Shown piece by piece: positions 45,601-58,160 of a stretch of 64,000 nt of DNA. The stretch comes from Prosopocoilus inquinatus (Eukaryota; Arthropoda; Insecta; Coleoptera; Lucanidae): NCBI GenBank assembly GCA_036172665.1, contig CM069872.1, positions 38,364,101 through 38,428,100 on the forward strand, written 5' to 3'. The position numbers and the translations under genes are program-made. The notes below the pieces were generated by a model that did no database searches, had not been told where the DNA came from, and was given only the letters and a program-made list of their open reading frames with translations. How positions within the stretch are numbered: the first letter of the stretch is position 1; each line of letters opens with the position of its first letter.

Positions 45601-46269
45601 GTCGGCCAGCCGACTCGACGAAGCACTATTTCGAATTTCTTTATGTGTTCATACATAGTCATAGACTATGTATAGACATGTAAAGAAAATCGGCGTACCG
45701 TTTCGTTATTTGTTTGGCCGTCTATGCTTGCTTTCGCCATTCCGTAAAAATCCCGCTGTCTGATCATACATACATAAATTACATAATTCACCAATCGGTT
45801 GACTGAAACTTGGAAAAAGTCAGGAGAGAGACAGATTTATTATAAAATGTAGGATAATTTAGAAAAAAGTCCTAGACAACGTAGAAAATCTGAAAACACA
45901 GGACAGAATTCCGATAAATAAATCAAGAGGTGCAAAGTAATGGTCGAAGGCATAAACATTTTTTTTTGCCAGTTACATTAGACTACAATATTATTTAAGA
46001 GTTGGGGTTTGTTAAACAGTGTGGCCCAGCTTATTTAAAAATTGAAATATACTGTCACCCGAAAAGAAAAAAACGCTAATTACTGATTCTTTTAAATAGA
46101 AATATTGGGTACCGCCCACATACACGCCCATAAACTTGAAAATAGCCACTTAATTGACGTATAATTAAAGATAAAAAACAAACCAACGCCTATTTCATTC
46201 CCTGAAAAAGAAAACAAGAGCCTGTTCTTCCCGCAGCGTTAATGCAACGCCTTTTTTCGCCGCCTCAAA
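42661..46269. other. Intron stretch, no gene seen
   Basis: About 3.6 kb of AT-rich sequence. The stretch 44935-45181 is open on both strands at once for about 80 codons, which suggests biased composition rather than a gene. Short frames at 43118 and 43836 have no domains. No repeats comparable to the neighbours were recognised. Confidence 0.4.
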
Positions 46270-46920
46270 TTCAAAATAAACCAATAAAAGAGTGGGCGAT
46301 GCTGATATTTGGCCTCTTGAATTCGCAAACAACCAATCAAAGTTCATTATCTTTTGTGTCATATCCATACGGTTATTGGAGACTTAAGTGAAGACAATTT
46401 GAATACCGTCCACTTTAAGTTTAAAAACTTTTTAAATCAATATATATCAATCTATATTATTCCCTTAAATTAGACATTAACCGAATTTCAAATTAAACAG
46501 CACTTCTGGGGATACACCGTTGTAGAAAATTCCAAACTACAACCAAACCACACATGAGACGTGCTAGTAAAGGTGTGACAAAGTGATACCTATTCTATTC
46601 CCTCAAATTAGAAATCAACCAATTGGAGAACGTGCGACGCCATTTTTCACTCTTGAATTCGAAAGTAACCAGCCATGTTTTATTTTATCCTAAAAAATTC
46701 TAAAATGACTCGTAAGACATTATTAAAGGTGTGACAAAACAACGCCTCTTTTCTTCCGTCACATTAGAAAACAGCCGATCGGAGAGCTGTTATTGGTGAA
46801 ATGAGAAAGTGACGCCTACCTTTACTTTCCTCCAATTCAAAGCTGGCCAATAAGAGACTGCGTAATGCCGATAATTACCCACCCAAATTTGAAAGCAACC
46901 AATCAGAGCTTATTTCTTTT
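46270..46920. repeat. Decayed periodic repeat with CCAAT cores
   Basis: Seven blocks share the pattern AATT-RAAA followed within a few bases by AACCAAT and AGAG-like sequence. The CCAAT-like cores lie at 46281, 46333, 46619, 46669, 46774, 46847 and 46899. Several gaps are near 52 bp or twice that. A decayed minisatellite is the simplest explanation; a cluster of CCAAT-binding sites is possible but unsupported. Confidence 0.5.
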
Positions 46921-47098
46921 TGTACCGTATCCTCTTGAGACACACACAGTCGTAAATAATTTAGAAATTATGGCCCAAATATCAAGTTGGTTTTTTAAAA
47001 TAAAGTCTATAATAAAGACTTCTTATTTCTATAATATTTAATGCAAATTTTAATAGATGCAGAATTTCTATTTTATTGTCGATTTGTCTTTCTAACCT

Positions 47099-47469
47099 CA
47101 TTTCAAAATCAACCAGTTTTGAATCCAAAATGGAAATCATAATTTATTTCTTACGTATACATGCAAAAGTCCGAAATTCGTATGAATGAATTGGTTTTTT
47201 ATATTTTTTTCCGCAGAAAGTTATAAATAACGTTTTACAGTTTAATTTCAAGGTAAACGCTACCGTTTAATTCCACGCGAGTTCATTGCTCTTGTGACGC
47301 AATACAGCTGTACTAGTACCCATCAACCAACTTATATTTGAATATTTAATGCATTTCATCTCAAAAACCATGGATATTAGACCTCCTATGCATATAGACT
47401 TTTTGTTTTCTTTTTCTGTGTACTATCTCTGGTTGACGGGTCGGACACTTATTCTGAATCACCCTATAT
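47099..47469 (+). repeat. Dispersed repeat P, copy 2
   Basis: This matches 33503-33893 in the same orientation: TTTTGAATCCAAAATGG, TTGCTCTTGTGACGCAATA, AGCTGTACTAGTACCCAT, ATGGATATTAGACC and a closing GAATCACCC. The left edge is less clear than in copy 1, so this copy may be truncated. Confidence 0.7.
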
Positions 47470-49589
47470 TTACTTTATTTGTTGTGTTTTTTTGTCTTTG
47501 ACTATCTGCATGTTCCAATCGTACATACCTGACGTGACAAAATAATTAGGTACGATACAGTCCGACAATAATAAATAAATCCTGTTAAACAAAATTGTAG
47601 AAAATTGATTATTTCATTAAATTTCAGCGAGAGGAGAAGAAATATTTCAGAACAGAATTTGTAATTAACTTTATTGATCGAGTGCTATCAGTATGAAAGT
47701 GCACGGTTTGTATTCTTTATCATAAAAATGTAATCGATATCAATTAAGATAGGAAGCATTCTTTCTTTTTTCTTTTACGTACACACATACATCTTGCTTA
47801 TACCTACTCAAGTGAACATGAAAAGTGAAGTTACTTGTCTGGAAGTTTGCAGTTGCCCTTATATGTTCAGACTTATTTAAAAGCCACCGACATCCAGGCA
47901 TATTAATCTTGAGAGTTTTATCCTCACATATAAGGACTTACCTTCGCATTTTATTTTTACTTCTTATATACATGTACTTACATATTAATCAGTGTAAATA
48001 ATTAAGCTTTTTTTTAATTTAAATATAATTTGTTCGATATTTTCTTTCTTTTAGTACGACTACTTGGTAGGTAGGAATTTCCCTCGCACTTTATTTTATT
48101 ATTTTTTTCGTTTTCATGTAGTTGTACTTAATATAAATATTTAGTTTTGCTCAATATATACATTTTTTTTAATAATGCAGGAGTTCTTTTTTAATTCTTT
48201 TTTTGTGAATCCGATTTTGCGTGTGTGCCGCTTATAAATAGCTGTACTAATGAAGTACGTATTGAGTGATAACTGGGGGAAAAAATCCATCTAAGTCGAG
48301 TTAGTTTTAAATTAAACGTCGAGCATCTTTAGGGGGGCGAAACAAAAGGAATAAGAAAACTTGTGCCTCATTAACATCGCGCGCTGAATTAGTTTTCACT
48401 CTTGTCGAGTTTAAAGTACAGATACAAACAAAGCTAAAATTAGAATGAGTCGAATGTAAACCAGAATGTTTTAAAAATAGCCTCGATTAGAGTTGGTATT
48501 ATTAAAAATGGCTACACCAAACTGACATGAACTTCTGCCAAATTATTTATAAGCGTTTATTCGCCTTTATTTGTTCAGGGGGACAATCCGGTGGAGGTTT
48601 TTTTTTTGTTTTCGTTTTCCTTTAAATACAATTTGCCCCTGCCTAAAGTAGCTTTGAAGTTGCAGAAATTAACGTTACAAATTTAGGTCGGTTTGAATTA
48701 GAATTATGTAAATGCTCGTTACTGGAATTGTGTATTACATACATACGTATGCTGCATTATGTAAACAGTTCACTTGAATTATTTATTTCTTTTTTGCGTG
48801 TTTATACAGAGTCTCTAAATGTATGTATGTTGTAAACTGACTGGGGAAAATTACTGTCGTGATACTTTATTCTGTAGTTTGTATCACCATATAATTTTGT
48901 GATTTAAAGAAAATAATAATTCACATAATTTACAAAGTAAATAGTTCACGTTAGCTTTTAATTGATTTGTATAGAAGTAATACTTGTCGTTGAAGTTGCT
49001 TTATAGTTTGATAATAAACAGCTGTAAATTTTTTCCGTTTTTCTTTCTCCATTCGATAAATTCATCATCTCTCTAACAAGCTATCGTGACGTTAATAAAT
49101 TAATGTCTCGTGTTAGTCACTCCGGAACAGATGAAATTCATGGAAGTACACAAATAACGACAAATACGTTGACTGAAAGCTAATCGCGATTTATTCTTTG
49201 TTACGCGGAAGGCGTTCAGATTTATGCCCTACTGATAAATAAAATCCAGATCCGAGATCCATTTGCAAACGCTCGAACTCTGCGGAAAAACACGTGCCCC
49301 GCTGAAAACTGAAACCCCGGAGTGACTGCGCCTTACTTTTACTGCGGGCACGTGACAGATAAAGGGAAAACTACCCGCACTGTTACTTATTTTGCTGTAT
49401 CGGATTGAGCCCGCAGTATATAACACCTTTGGCGAATTCCTGTGAAGTAAATTAGACTAACTTCAATTTACTGAACTGTTATTTCAGGAAACCTGAGCTT
49501 CTTGATTGGAAAAACTGCTGCGGTGAAGCTTTTTGGATTTTCTAAAACCGAAACCAAAATGTATTCGATAACTTTTTTATATAAAGTTT
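47470..49589. other. Intron stretch, no gene seen
   Basis: Mostly AT-rich sequence. A less AT-rich patch at about 49220-49440 carries CACTCCGGAG-like and GGGCACGTGACAG blocks, including CACGTG E-boxes. No exon of the ARID5-like gene was recognised there. Confidence 0.35.
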
Positions 49590-50420
49590 TCGTTTATTCC
49601 TCTATCCCACTTGACTTACGATGTGCCAAGCCGATTACCGAAAATTTCGATAACATTCATAAGCTCGTGGCTTGGTTGACAATAAGTCGCCGTTTGCGCG
49701 CTTTTTGTTTCGCTTTATCACCAAAATTTCTTAGTCGTACTTCTACTTGACCTTCCTTCCCACTTTGATCTCAGTCTAGCTCTTCTTATACCAGGTCTTC
49801 ATTTATTCTTTTATGCCATGAAGTGCCAAACCAATTACCTAATAATTCGATAAAATTCTTAAATCCCAAACCTCACGGCTTGGTTGACAATTCGTCCCCA
49901 TTTGATCGCTTTCCCTTCCACTTTATTAACCAAAATTTTTTTGGGTCTACCTCTTCTTATATCAGGTCTTCGTATAATCCGTTATTCCACCTCTTCTTAT
50001 ATCAGGTCTTCGTTTAATCCGTTATTCCACCTGACCTACGAAGTGCCAACCCAATTACCTAATAATTCGATAAAATTCATAAATCCCAAAGCTCATGGCT
50101 TGGTTAACAATTCGTCCCCATTTGCTCGCTTTCGGTTCAACAACCAAATTTTTTTAAGTCTACTTCGACTTGATCTTCCTTCCCAGTTTGATCTCGGTCT
50201 AGTTTTTCTTATATCTCGGTCTTCGTTTATTCCTTTATGCCACCTGACCTACGAAATGCCAAACCAATTACCTAATAGTTCAATAAAATTCAAAAAGCCC
50301 ATGGCTTGATTGAAAATTCACTTCCATGCCTTCCTGTCCTTCGCTTTTCGCTTCCATTTTATGACTTGTAAATTTCTTAAATCTGCTTCTACTTGATTTT
50401 TCTTCCCACTTTCATTTCGA
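49590..50420 (-). repeat. Tandem copies of a LINE 3' segment
   Basis: GGCTTGGTTGACAA-like blocks recur at about 49671, 49876, 50099 and 50304, giving a period of roughly 205-225 bp over four units. Each unit also has GTGCCAAACCAATTACC-like, ATAATTCGATAAAATT-like and TCTTCTTATA-CAGGTCTTC-like blocks. A shorter duplication (TCTTCTTATATCAGGTCTTC) occurs around 49960-50000. The array abuts the LINE remnant at 50420-51450 and looks like amplification of its 3' end. Confidence 0.6.
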
Positions 50421-51450
50421 CCTAGCTCTTCTTGTGTCGACCATTTGTCTTCTTCCAAATATTTGCTGTGCTACTCTCTCATCTTCTATACTTGTCCCAT
50501 TCAACGTAGTCTGCTAGCTTTAATAAAATTTATCCACGTCTTCTTAACCATAAGTCTTCCATCTTTTTACTCCGAAAAGTTCTTCTCAGTAGACGTTTTT
50601 TCCATACACTCAATTTTTCTTGCTCAACTTTGTTTACCACCCCCATTAAGTACTGTCAATTTACTTTGTTTTGTCGCTAATTTTTTCCGTATCTCGTCTG
50701 ACCTTGATTTTGAGTTCCAGTTTATTATCCCTAAATTTCTTTGGCCTGCTTCCACTTGATCTTCCTATTTCGATATCGGTCTACTTTTTTTTGTTGGCCA
50801 GGTCTCTTTTTCCCAGTATTTTCTTTGCCGTCCTCTCATCTTCCATAATATACATACATATGTTTCACGTGTCCCATCCAACGTATTCTGCCTATCTTGA
50901 ATAGGATTTGTAATGGGTAGATCTGCGTATAAGATGTTCGTCCTGCTTAACCATTTTTTTCCGTCTTCTTTTTACCCTCAAAAATACTTCTCAATAAACG
51001 TCTTTTCCACACTCCTTATTTTTCTTGCACAGTCTTGTTTACCACCACCCATGTTTGATTTCCATGAAGCACTGTCAGTGTGATGTCACAGTTCAATTTG
51101 CTTTCGCGTTTTTATTTCTTCAGAGTCTCTTTCTTCACTCACTACTACTCCCCCCAAATAGTTGAAACCACCCACTTTCTCGAAGATATTGGTTATAAAT
51201 TTCCCCTTCTTCCTATTTATGCTGTTCCTTCTCCTCCTTGTTCTTCCTCCCAATGTCATTGTTTTCATCTTCTCCGATTTAATTTTCCATTTGTGCAGCT
51301 TTTCTTTCTTTAATGCCCCAATTCTTGCCATATTGGCACTGCATCGTTCGTATAAGCTTAGACACTTTGTAGTAGATAGTCCTCTTGGTGTTTATTGCAC
51401 TGTCTCGTACCATATACTTCAGCACCAAATTAAAGAGTATTGTTGACGAC
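50420..51450 (-). pseudogene. LINE remnant, reverse transcriptase C-terminal region
   Basis: On the minus strand, decayed frames give KMKTMTLGGR, then FNYLGGVVVSEERDSEEIK, then LHGNQTWVVNK-like, and further on IGRIRWMGHVKHM and KRPGQQKKVDRYRNRKIKW. This order (KT..M..GGR, F.YLG..V..D...EI, LYG..TW, R.RW.GHV.RM, G.R..GRP) is the standard end of RTE- and CR1-like LINE proteins. Many stops and frameshifts are present. It may be the same family as the fragment at 40575, in the opposite orientation. Confidence 0.65.
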
Positions 51451-54400
51451 ACGTTAGATTGCGTAAGCTCTTTCTCAGTTTTGAATTGTCTTGTTTTTCA
51501 CGACTAGATCTATTAGTTTGTACGAAATATTAAGGATTTTATTGGATTTTCTGCACTCTAGGAGGTCTGCTTAAAGTCTGTAAATATTGCCTGCAACGTA
51601 CTAGTGATCTGTTTTTTTTTTCGAAATCCTGCCTGATCTCTGAGACTCTTGAGTTTCATACTGTACCTTTTTTTGAATGTTTTGCTTTACACATGAAGTC
51701 AGAGCCAAGACTATCCCTTTGTAATCAGAACATTGTGCTTTGTTTCCTTTCCTAATTGTATTCTCAGTTTTGTAGTTATGAGGTAGAAGCTGGTTACGTG
51801 GGATACAATCAGTTATAAAGAATATATTATTAATGCATTTTCAAAAAGTTTTGGAGGAAATAATGTTCACGTTTTTGTTTGCATTTTGCTCTTGTCTCCG
51901 AATATACACCTTCAAATTGCTTACAAACAAGTGTCTGCGTTACGTTTTCAATTCCCAAAAGGAATATGGATCTGTTTCATCCACTTCATGAAAGAAGTGA
52001 ATCAGAAATCTTGTACTCAACTAAACTGTGCCAAAAGCATTTTGTTAATTAAGTGTAGACGTAAAACAAACTTGTCTGTCTTGTTTGGAAACAATGTTTG
52101 CATAAGAAGTGTGTATTAAATTTTTTAGATAAATATTTTCTTCCTATTAATTTCCTGTTATCGTAAAACGGACTTCCTAAAATTAGAATGTTCTCAAGGA
52201 ACTTTTGAAGAATCGGCTTTAGATTAAAATTGTAATGATTTGAGTGAGAAATCTAGTTGTTTCAAGGTTGTCAGAAACTAGTTGTACTCCTTTTGATTTT
52301 GCGAAGGGGGAGTCCGAATTGGTTTCTGGTTTTAATGTGATTTTTGATTTGTGTTCTTCTAACTGTTGTTAACATAAGCTGATTGCCCAAAAGCAGCCAG
52401 ATCAAGAGTTTGGAAAAAATCCAGAAATGATTTGTTTCCTCAGAAAATCTAGAGGTAGGTTAAAGAAAATAATTGTATATTATGACTTATAAACCCAGAA
52501 TTCAACGATGAAGTTAATACCAAGGCAGATTGACGAAAGAGCCTTTGTCAGTAAATTTTAATATCTGTTGTAAGTCTCTATACAAACCTTTTTTCTATCT
52601 TTTGATTCTTCTTTCTAATTGGTCACTTGAGTCTTTTAATCATTATTTTTCTCACACTGTATGAAACGTTCGCGTGGAAATTCCATGATAAAAGTTTTTC
52701 TTTTAATCAAAGACTTTAAAACATCTAAATTGCACCCTATTATTCATTTGTATAAGTCTGATTTTACAATCAGAAAAGCTTTCGGACTTGTCTCATTCTA
52801 GAAATTTCCCGTGAAAGCTCTCGCCCTCAAATATCAATTAATATTTCATCCTTCCTGTAAATATTCTATTGAAATATGTAAATAAGATAACGTAATTCTG
52901 TTTAACAAAAAGGTAAACGTGACAGGACCTTTATAGTATTTAAGGCCAAGGTCAAATTTATATACAGCTGGCAATAGAAAGCCAGGCGTTATTATAACTT
53001 TTGTTTTCTTTTTCATACACCTAGCAGCAATATTCAGGCATATGAAATTGCTGAGTTGTGTTATTTTATATGAACGAGGTTGTACACTTATTTGTCACTT
53101 AAAATTAATTTTTTAAAGAAATATGGTTAAATTAAGAATGAAGTATAAGATTATCTTAAAAATTATATTAGAAAAATTTTGTGCAAATCGTTTTTGATTG
53201 AATGTCAGGTCAAAAAGCGATCGTAAGATGTCGCTATTTTATCTGTTTAAAAATTATAATTAAAAAAAATGCAAAACAAGAGTTGACTTCAGTTGTAAAA
53301 AAATTATGGTGTAAATTTCTACAAAGATGTTTTTAAAATGGTGGATATTTATCAAAATCAAGACTTCTGAATAATCAATAGATAACTTTGCATGAAAAGA
53401 AAATGTCTAATCAAAGTAATTAATAATAAAACTCAACATATTATGAATAGAACACAAGCACGTAATGTATAGCATAACTTGGGACAGAGGGAGTATATCT
53501 TTTTATTTAATTTTTGGTTTTTTAAGCAACGTACAATAAGTTCTTTTAAGTTCAAACAGAAATCTCTTGTGAAACGTTTCCAGAAAATCCAATTTTTCTC
53601 AATCCAAGGATAAGCGTTACTAGTAAACAATGTTGTAGCAAAAGGTGATCAAATTAATGAAAGGTTTCTAGTATTAAACGTTTCCTTGTTCTTTATTCTA
53701 ACGAAGTTGCGAAATACAAATATAATTGCTATTATTATCTTCTCAAATAGTGCAATAGAGCTTTCTTAGTTTGACGTGTTCTTTTTAAGTTAATAATAAA
53801 CTAAGACGATTTTTTTTTGTATTTTCGCAATATGGTGCATTTTCCAAAACAAATGTACATTGGGGCCTGAAAAAATGACTGTGTCTTTATGATACGATAA
53901 TAATTTTTGTTTAATTTTGTTTTAAATTCATTAAAAACTAAGAGGAATATCGAATCAGGCAATAAACATTCGCTGTGGTAGCCTGCCTCTTTCACTTTGT
54001 AACAAATTTTACATAAAAATTAACAGCGCGCTACATGGTTCTTAGAAAAACAATTTGAAATAAAATTTCCGAACGTTTTTCTTTATTTTGTTGATCTCCT
54101 AATTAAAATTTAATGTTGTTATTTTACAACCGTGATTTTCAAGTAAATTTAGCAAACTATTTGTTTCAAATTGGCAATTTTTTTTTGTCCTTATGTAATT
54201 TAATTTAATTTTTCACTGTAGAAGACTATATTTTATTAGCTTATTTTTTTAAAAGAAGCTTTCGAGATTCATAAATAGGTAATTTATTTAATGTCAATTA
54301 CTTAACTTCAAATTTATTTTCACCTTTTTTAAATTAAAGTTCCATAATTAGTTAATTCTTTTCAAAACATTGCCAGCGGGGAGGGAGGTTCCTTGATTTA

Positions 54401-56853
54401 GAATTAAATAGGAAAGAGAAATGTTTTATAGTTTTAGGATTGTTTTGGTAAAAAGTAACTTGACTTTAATGTATTGTGTTCTCTTTTTTTTATTAATTTA
54501 TTTATTATTTATTTATTTCTAAACCGACACCATACAATTCTGTTACTGCAATTTAATACTGAATTTTTTTTTAATACATTATAAAAGAGATTGACGCTTC
54601 TCTTTTATTTAGTGCAATAAACACAAAAGTAACTGTGTTGAATGGAACACATTCCATTTAATTTAGGTCCCTGAAAACAGTTCAGCAACTGCTACACAGG
54701 ACCATTAAACTATACTAAAATAAAAAAAAATATATTACTTCGCAAAGTAAGATACAAATTATAAAAATTAAAAATTACAATTTATAAAATTGAAAACTTC
54801 GAATTAAGAATTACAGATTAAAAGTTAAAAACCTCGACCATACTAAAAACATCTCTTTAATACTCCTAGTTTTTTTTTTAATACTGTCTATTTGATTAAA
54901 GACCCCAAACTGTAACTCATTTGTTTTTGCATAGACACTCAATAAAGTGTATGTATCTATTTTTAAATGAGATATTCTTTCCTGAGAATGAAGTAAAAAA
55001 GATATGTTTTGTCTACACTGTACAGAGAGAAGTAACGACGTCATTAACAATTTTTTTAAATAGCGCGATAATTTTATTCGTGCAAAATATTAAATAAATC
55101 TTTTCAACTACGTAAAATCTTTGTATCCTTACTTAGGGAAAATTTCAAGATATTAAAAAATCAAATAAAATAAGAAGTAATTTAAAAATTTAAAAAAAAA
55201 TCAAGCATCCAAAGATTAATGAAGCAATTGCAGAAATTTGATTAAAAAATAAGTGTCATGTTGCTCTAATTATTGCTCGCCTTGTCTTAATGCATAATTC
55301 GCATCTTCTTATAACACTTCTAATATCATTTTGTCTAGAATCATCAAAATTGACGTTGTTGCACTTATTCTAGCTTTCATCTATAGACATAATTATTTAC
55401 AAACTAAACAAAACGTGACAAATTTCAGTAAAGTTATTCCATTCATGGTCTAGAAGAAATACCATGCATTTAATTAAATTCCTAATTAAGGAGGGGGATT
55501 ATGATTTGAATGTTTTTTTCTCATCCAAAAGGTTTATAACACTGTTAAATTATGAAATCATGAACAGATAATACGACACTGATACCATTGGCAACACTTC
55601 ATGCGTGTCGCCAATTGCCAACTTTATGTAAAGAAAAACATAGGCTTACTCTAATTTGGAATTTCTTTGAAGGCACGACATTACTATGCTTTAAAACATA
55701 GAGGTAAGTGGTGTATGTGGTGGTGTATAGGTTTTTCTCAAAAATTTTGTTCTACATATTATATTTCGCAAAAAAATCATCGTGCCATTAAAAAAAAAAA
55801 CTAATATCGATGACGTCATGACTCCTATAGAAGTGTAGACAAAGAAAATATTTTTATTCTTCATTGTTTAGAAAACAACCTTCCATTTACGAATATATAC
55901 AATTTATTGAGTGGTGAACAAAAATAAATGAGATATAGTTTGGGGCCTTTATAATCAAACAGACGGTATATATAAATAGCGAGCTTTTTTTATGTTAGAA
56001 GGTAGTTTATGATTATGTAAGAACACTAGCATTAATTGTACCATTCTTTCCACTGTTTGAGTAACACTGGTATTGGTGGATATATTGGGATGCTCTCGTG
56101 GCGTAATAGTAACAGTTGGGGAGTACTATTTACTGGTAATTTTAGTTTAGATTTTTTGGTTGTTGTTTGTTATACGTTTTATTAATTTGTGTTGTTCAAT
56201 TATTTTTAGTTTCTTGGTTTTTACAGGCAATTTGTCGCACACTTCACTTATTTTGGAGTTGGAGTTCCCCATTCCGTAATTTAAACAACGATTTTGTAAC
56301 AGGAGTAAACTCTTGTCCGATGAATTATATAAAATTAGATTTTAAACTTTAGAACGGACACTGTAAAATCGATTTTACAGTGTAATTTTAACGATTTTGT
56401 AGGCTTGTGTTTTGTTCATTAAAGTACATGAAGCATTTCACAAATGGTAATTAAATATCGCAAATGATTTTACACTAGTGCGTGATATAAACTTTTTTTA
56501 GTTCTACTGTTAATATTTTTTGAATTCTTGTTTCAACGTTCTTTTTTGATATGAGACCAAGAGCTCATGGCATGTAAACGGCAGTTTTAAAAATTTCTGT
56601 TAGCATTCCTGAGCTACTGAATATTTTAATGAAGAAAGAAATATTAATGAAGAAATAAATAGGTGACTGACCACGTCACTATTTAATGAGTAAATAAAGT
56701 TTAAATAAGAGCTCAGAATTAATGATAAGTACATGCAAATCAACTCAAATAAATTATTCAATTATAAAGTTGTATAAAATAAGGACAACAACGGCTTGCA
56801 CTTTGAACACCTGCTTTGATAGATAAACAAATAATTTTTACCATTTTTATGGT
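51451..56853. other. Intron stretch, no gene seen
   Basis: About 5.4 kb of AT-rich intron. Apart from the short motif R copy near 53203, no repeat or exon could be supported. Frames at 51886, 53433, 54811 and 56167 are short and have no domain signal. Confidence 0.4.
53203..53236 (+). repeat. Short dispersed motif R, copy 2
   Basis: TGTCAGGTCAAAAAGCGATC followed by GTAAGATGTCGC matches the copies at 349 and 62764 in the same orientation. Confidence 0.6.
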
Positions 56854-57405
56854 ACTTCAAATCACAGTCTCCAATGCATTTGAATACACAGTGTCTTTCA
56901 AAAAGTGTGCTACAAATGGAACTTTTTTTTATTATCAATTTGTATATAAATTTATTGAGACTGAACGCTTCTGCATCTCTTAAGATCAAGTTGGAGAATG
57001 TCAGATGAAATTTATCTTAAACGATATATATATACTTCAAATCACAGTCTCCAATGCATTTGAATATACAGTGTCTTTCAAAAAGTGTGCTACAAATGGA
57101 ACTTTTTTTTATTATCGATTTGTATATAAAGTTATTGAGACTGAACGCTTCTGCATCTCTTAAGATCAAGTTGGAGATGTCAGATGAAATTTATGTTAAA
57201 CGATATATATATATATATATATTCTTCAAATCACAGTCTCCAATGCATTTGAATATACAGTGTCTTTCAAAAAGTGTGCTATAAATGAAACATTTTTTTA
57301 TTATCGATTTGTATATAAATTTATTGAGAGTGAATACTTCTGCATCTTTTAAGATCAAGTTGGAGAATGTCAGATGAAATTTATCTTAAACAATATATGT
57401 ACGCG
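56854..57405 (+). repeat. Tandem array, three units of about 180-188 bp
   Basis: The units begin at 56854, 57034 and about 57222 with TTCAAATCACAGTCTCCAAT. Each holds GTGTCTTTCAAAAAGTGTGC, TTGAGA-TGAA-GCTTCTGCATC and CAGATGAAATTTAT, and units are joined by TATATA runs that differ in length. The array forms the left arm of a larger foldback whose right arm at 58033-58160 has a single inverted unit. Confidence 0.75.
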
Positions 57406-58160
57406 TGGACGCTTAGAAATGTAGACGCTTAACAGTACACTGCTCTTATTTAACAAGATACAGGAAAGTATCTTAAGAATAAGTCGTTCAGTTGTAGCTA
57501 GATAAGAAATTACAGCCTCCTATCTCAAAAGAAAAAAAAACGATTACAATTTATTGTGAACCACTCTTTATACACACTACATTAGTTAATACTGGTGGGA
57601 TTACGAGTGATTATGAGTCGGAAAATACGGAATTCGTTCTTATTTCTCAATTACTTCATTTGGTTCTGAATGATTGTTTCAATGATTTGCTACCATGCTA
57701 CCACAAAAGGACAAAGTTTCGGAACGCATTAAAATAATCACTCAGAAATAAATGAAATAACTGAGAAATAAGAACGAATTTCGGGTTTTCCTATTCATAT
57801 TATGTTAAGGTTCACTTTAACCCTACCAGTATTTCCTAATGAGAGTGTATACAGAGTAGTTCACAATAAATTGTATTTTTTTCATTTTTGAGATAGGAGG
57901 CTATAGTTTCATATCTGGCGATAAATTTTAATTTTAAACAATTTATTCTTTTGACATTTCCCTGTATCTTGTGAGATAAAAGCACTTTACTCTTAAGCGG
58001 CCTTCATTTCTCGGTTTCCACGCAGTATACAGTTCAGAGATAAATTTAATTTGACATTTTTCAATTTGATTTTAAGCGTTCTGCCTCAGTAAGTTTTTAT
58101 AAAAATCGGTAATAAAAAAATTCCCACTTGTAGCACACTTTTTGAATGACACCCTATGAT
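57406..58160. repeat. Remainder of the 1.3-kb foldback
   Basis: TACAGCCTCCTATCTCAAAA, CAATTTATTGTGAACCACTC and AATTCGTTCTTATTTCTCA near 57510-57650 pair with inverted copies near 57770-57915. The end (58033-58160) is an inverted, diverged copy of one unit of the 56854 array (GTAGCACACTTTTTGAATGA). So the element spans 56854-58160 and carries three units in one arm and one in the other. Confidence 0.65.

Noticed and set aside
49823..50309. Long plus-strand frames (up to 141 codons)
   Set aside because: They are antisense to tandem copies of a LINE 3' end, and the repeated peptide simply reflects the repeat.
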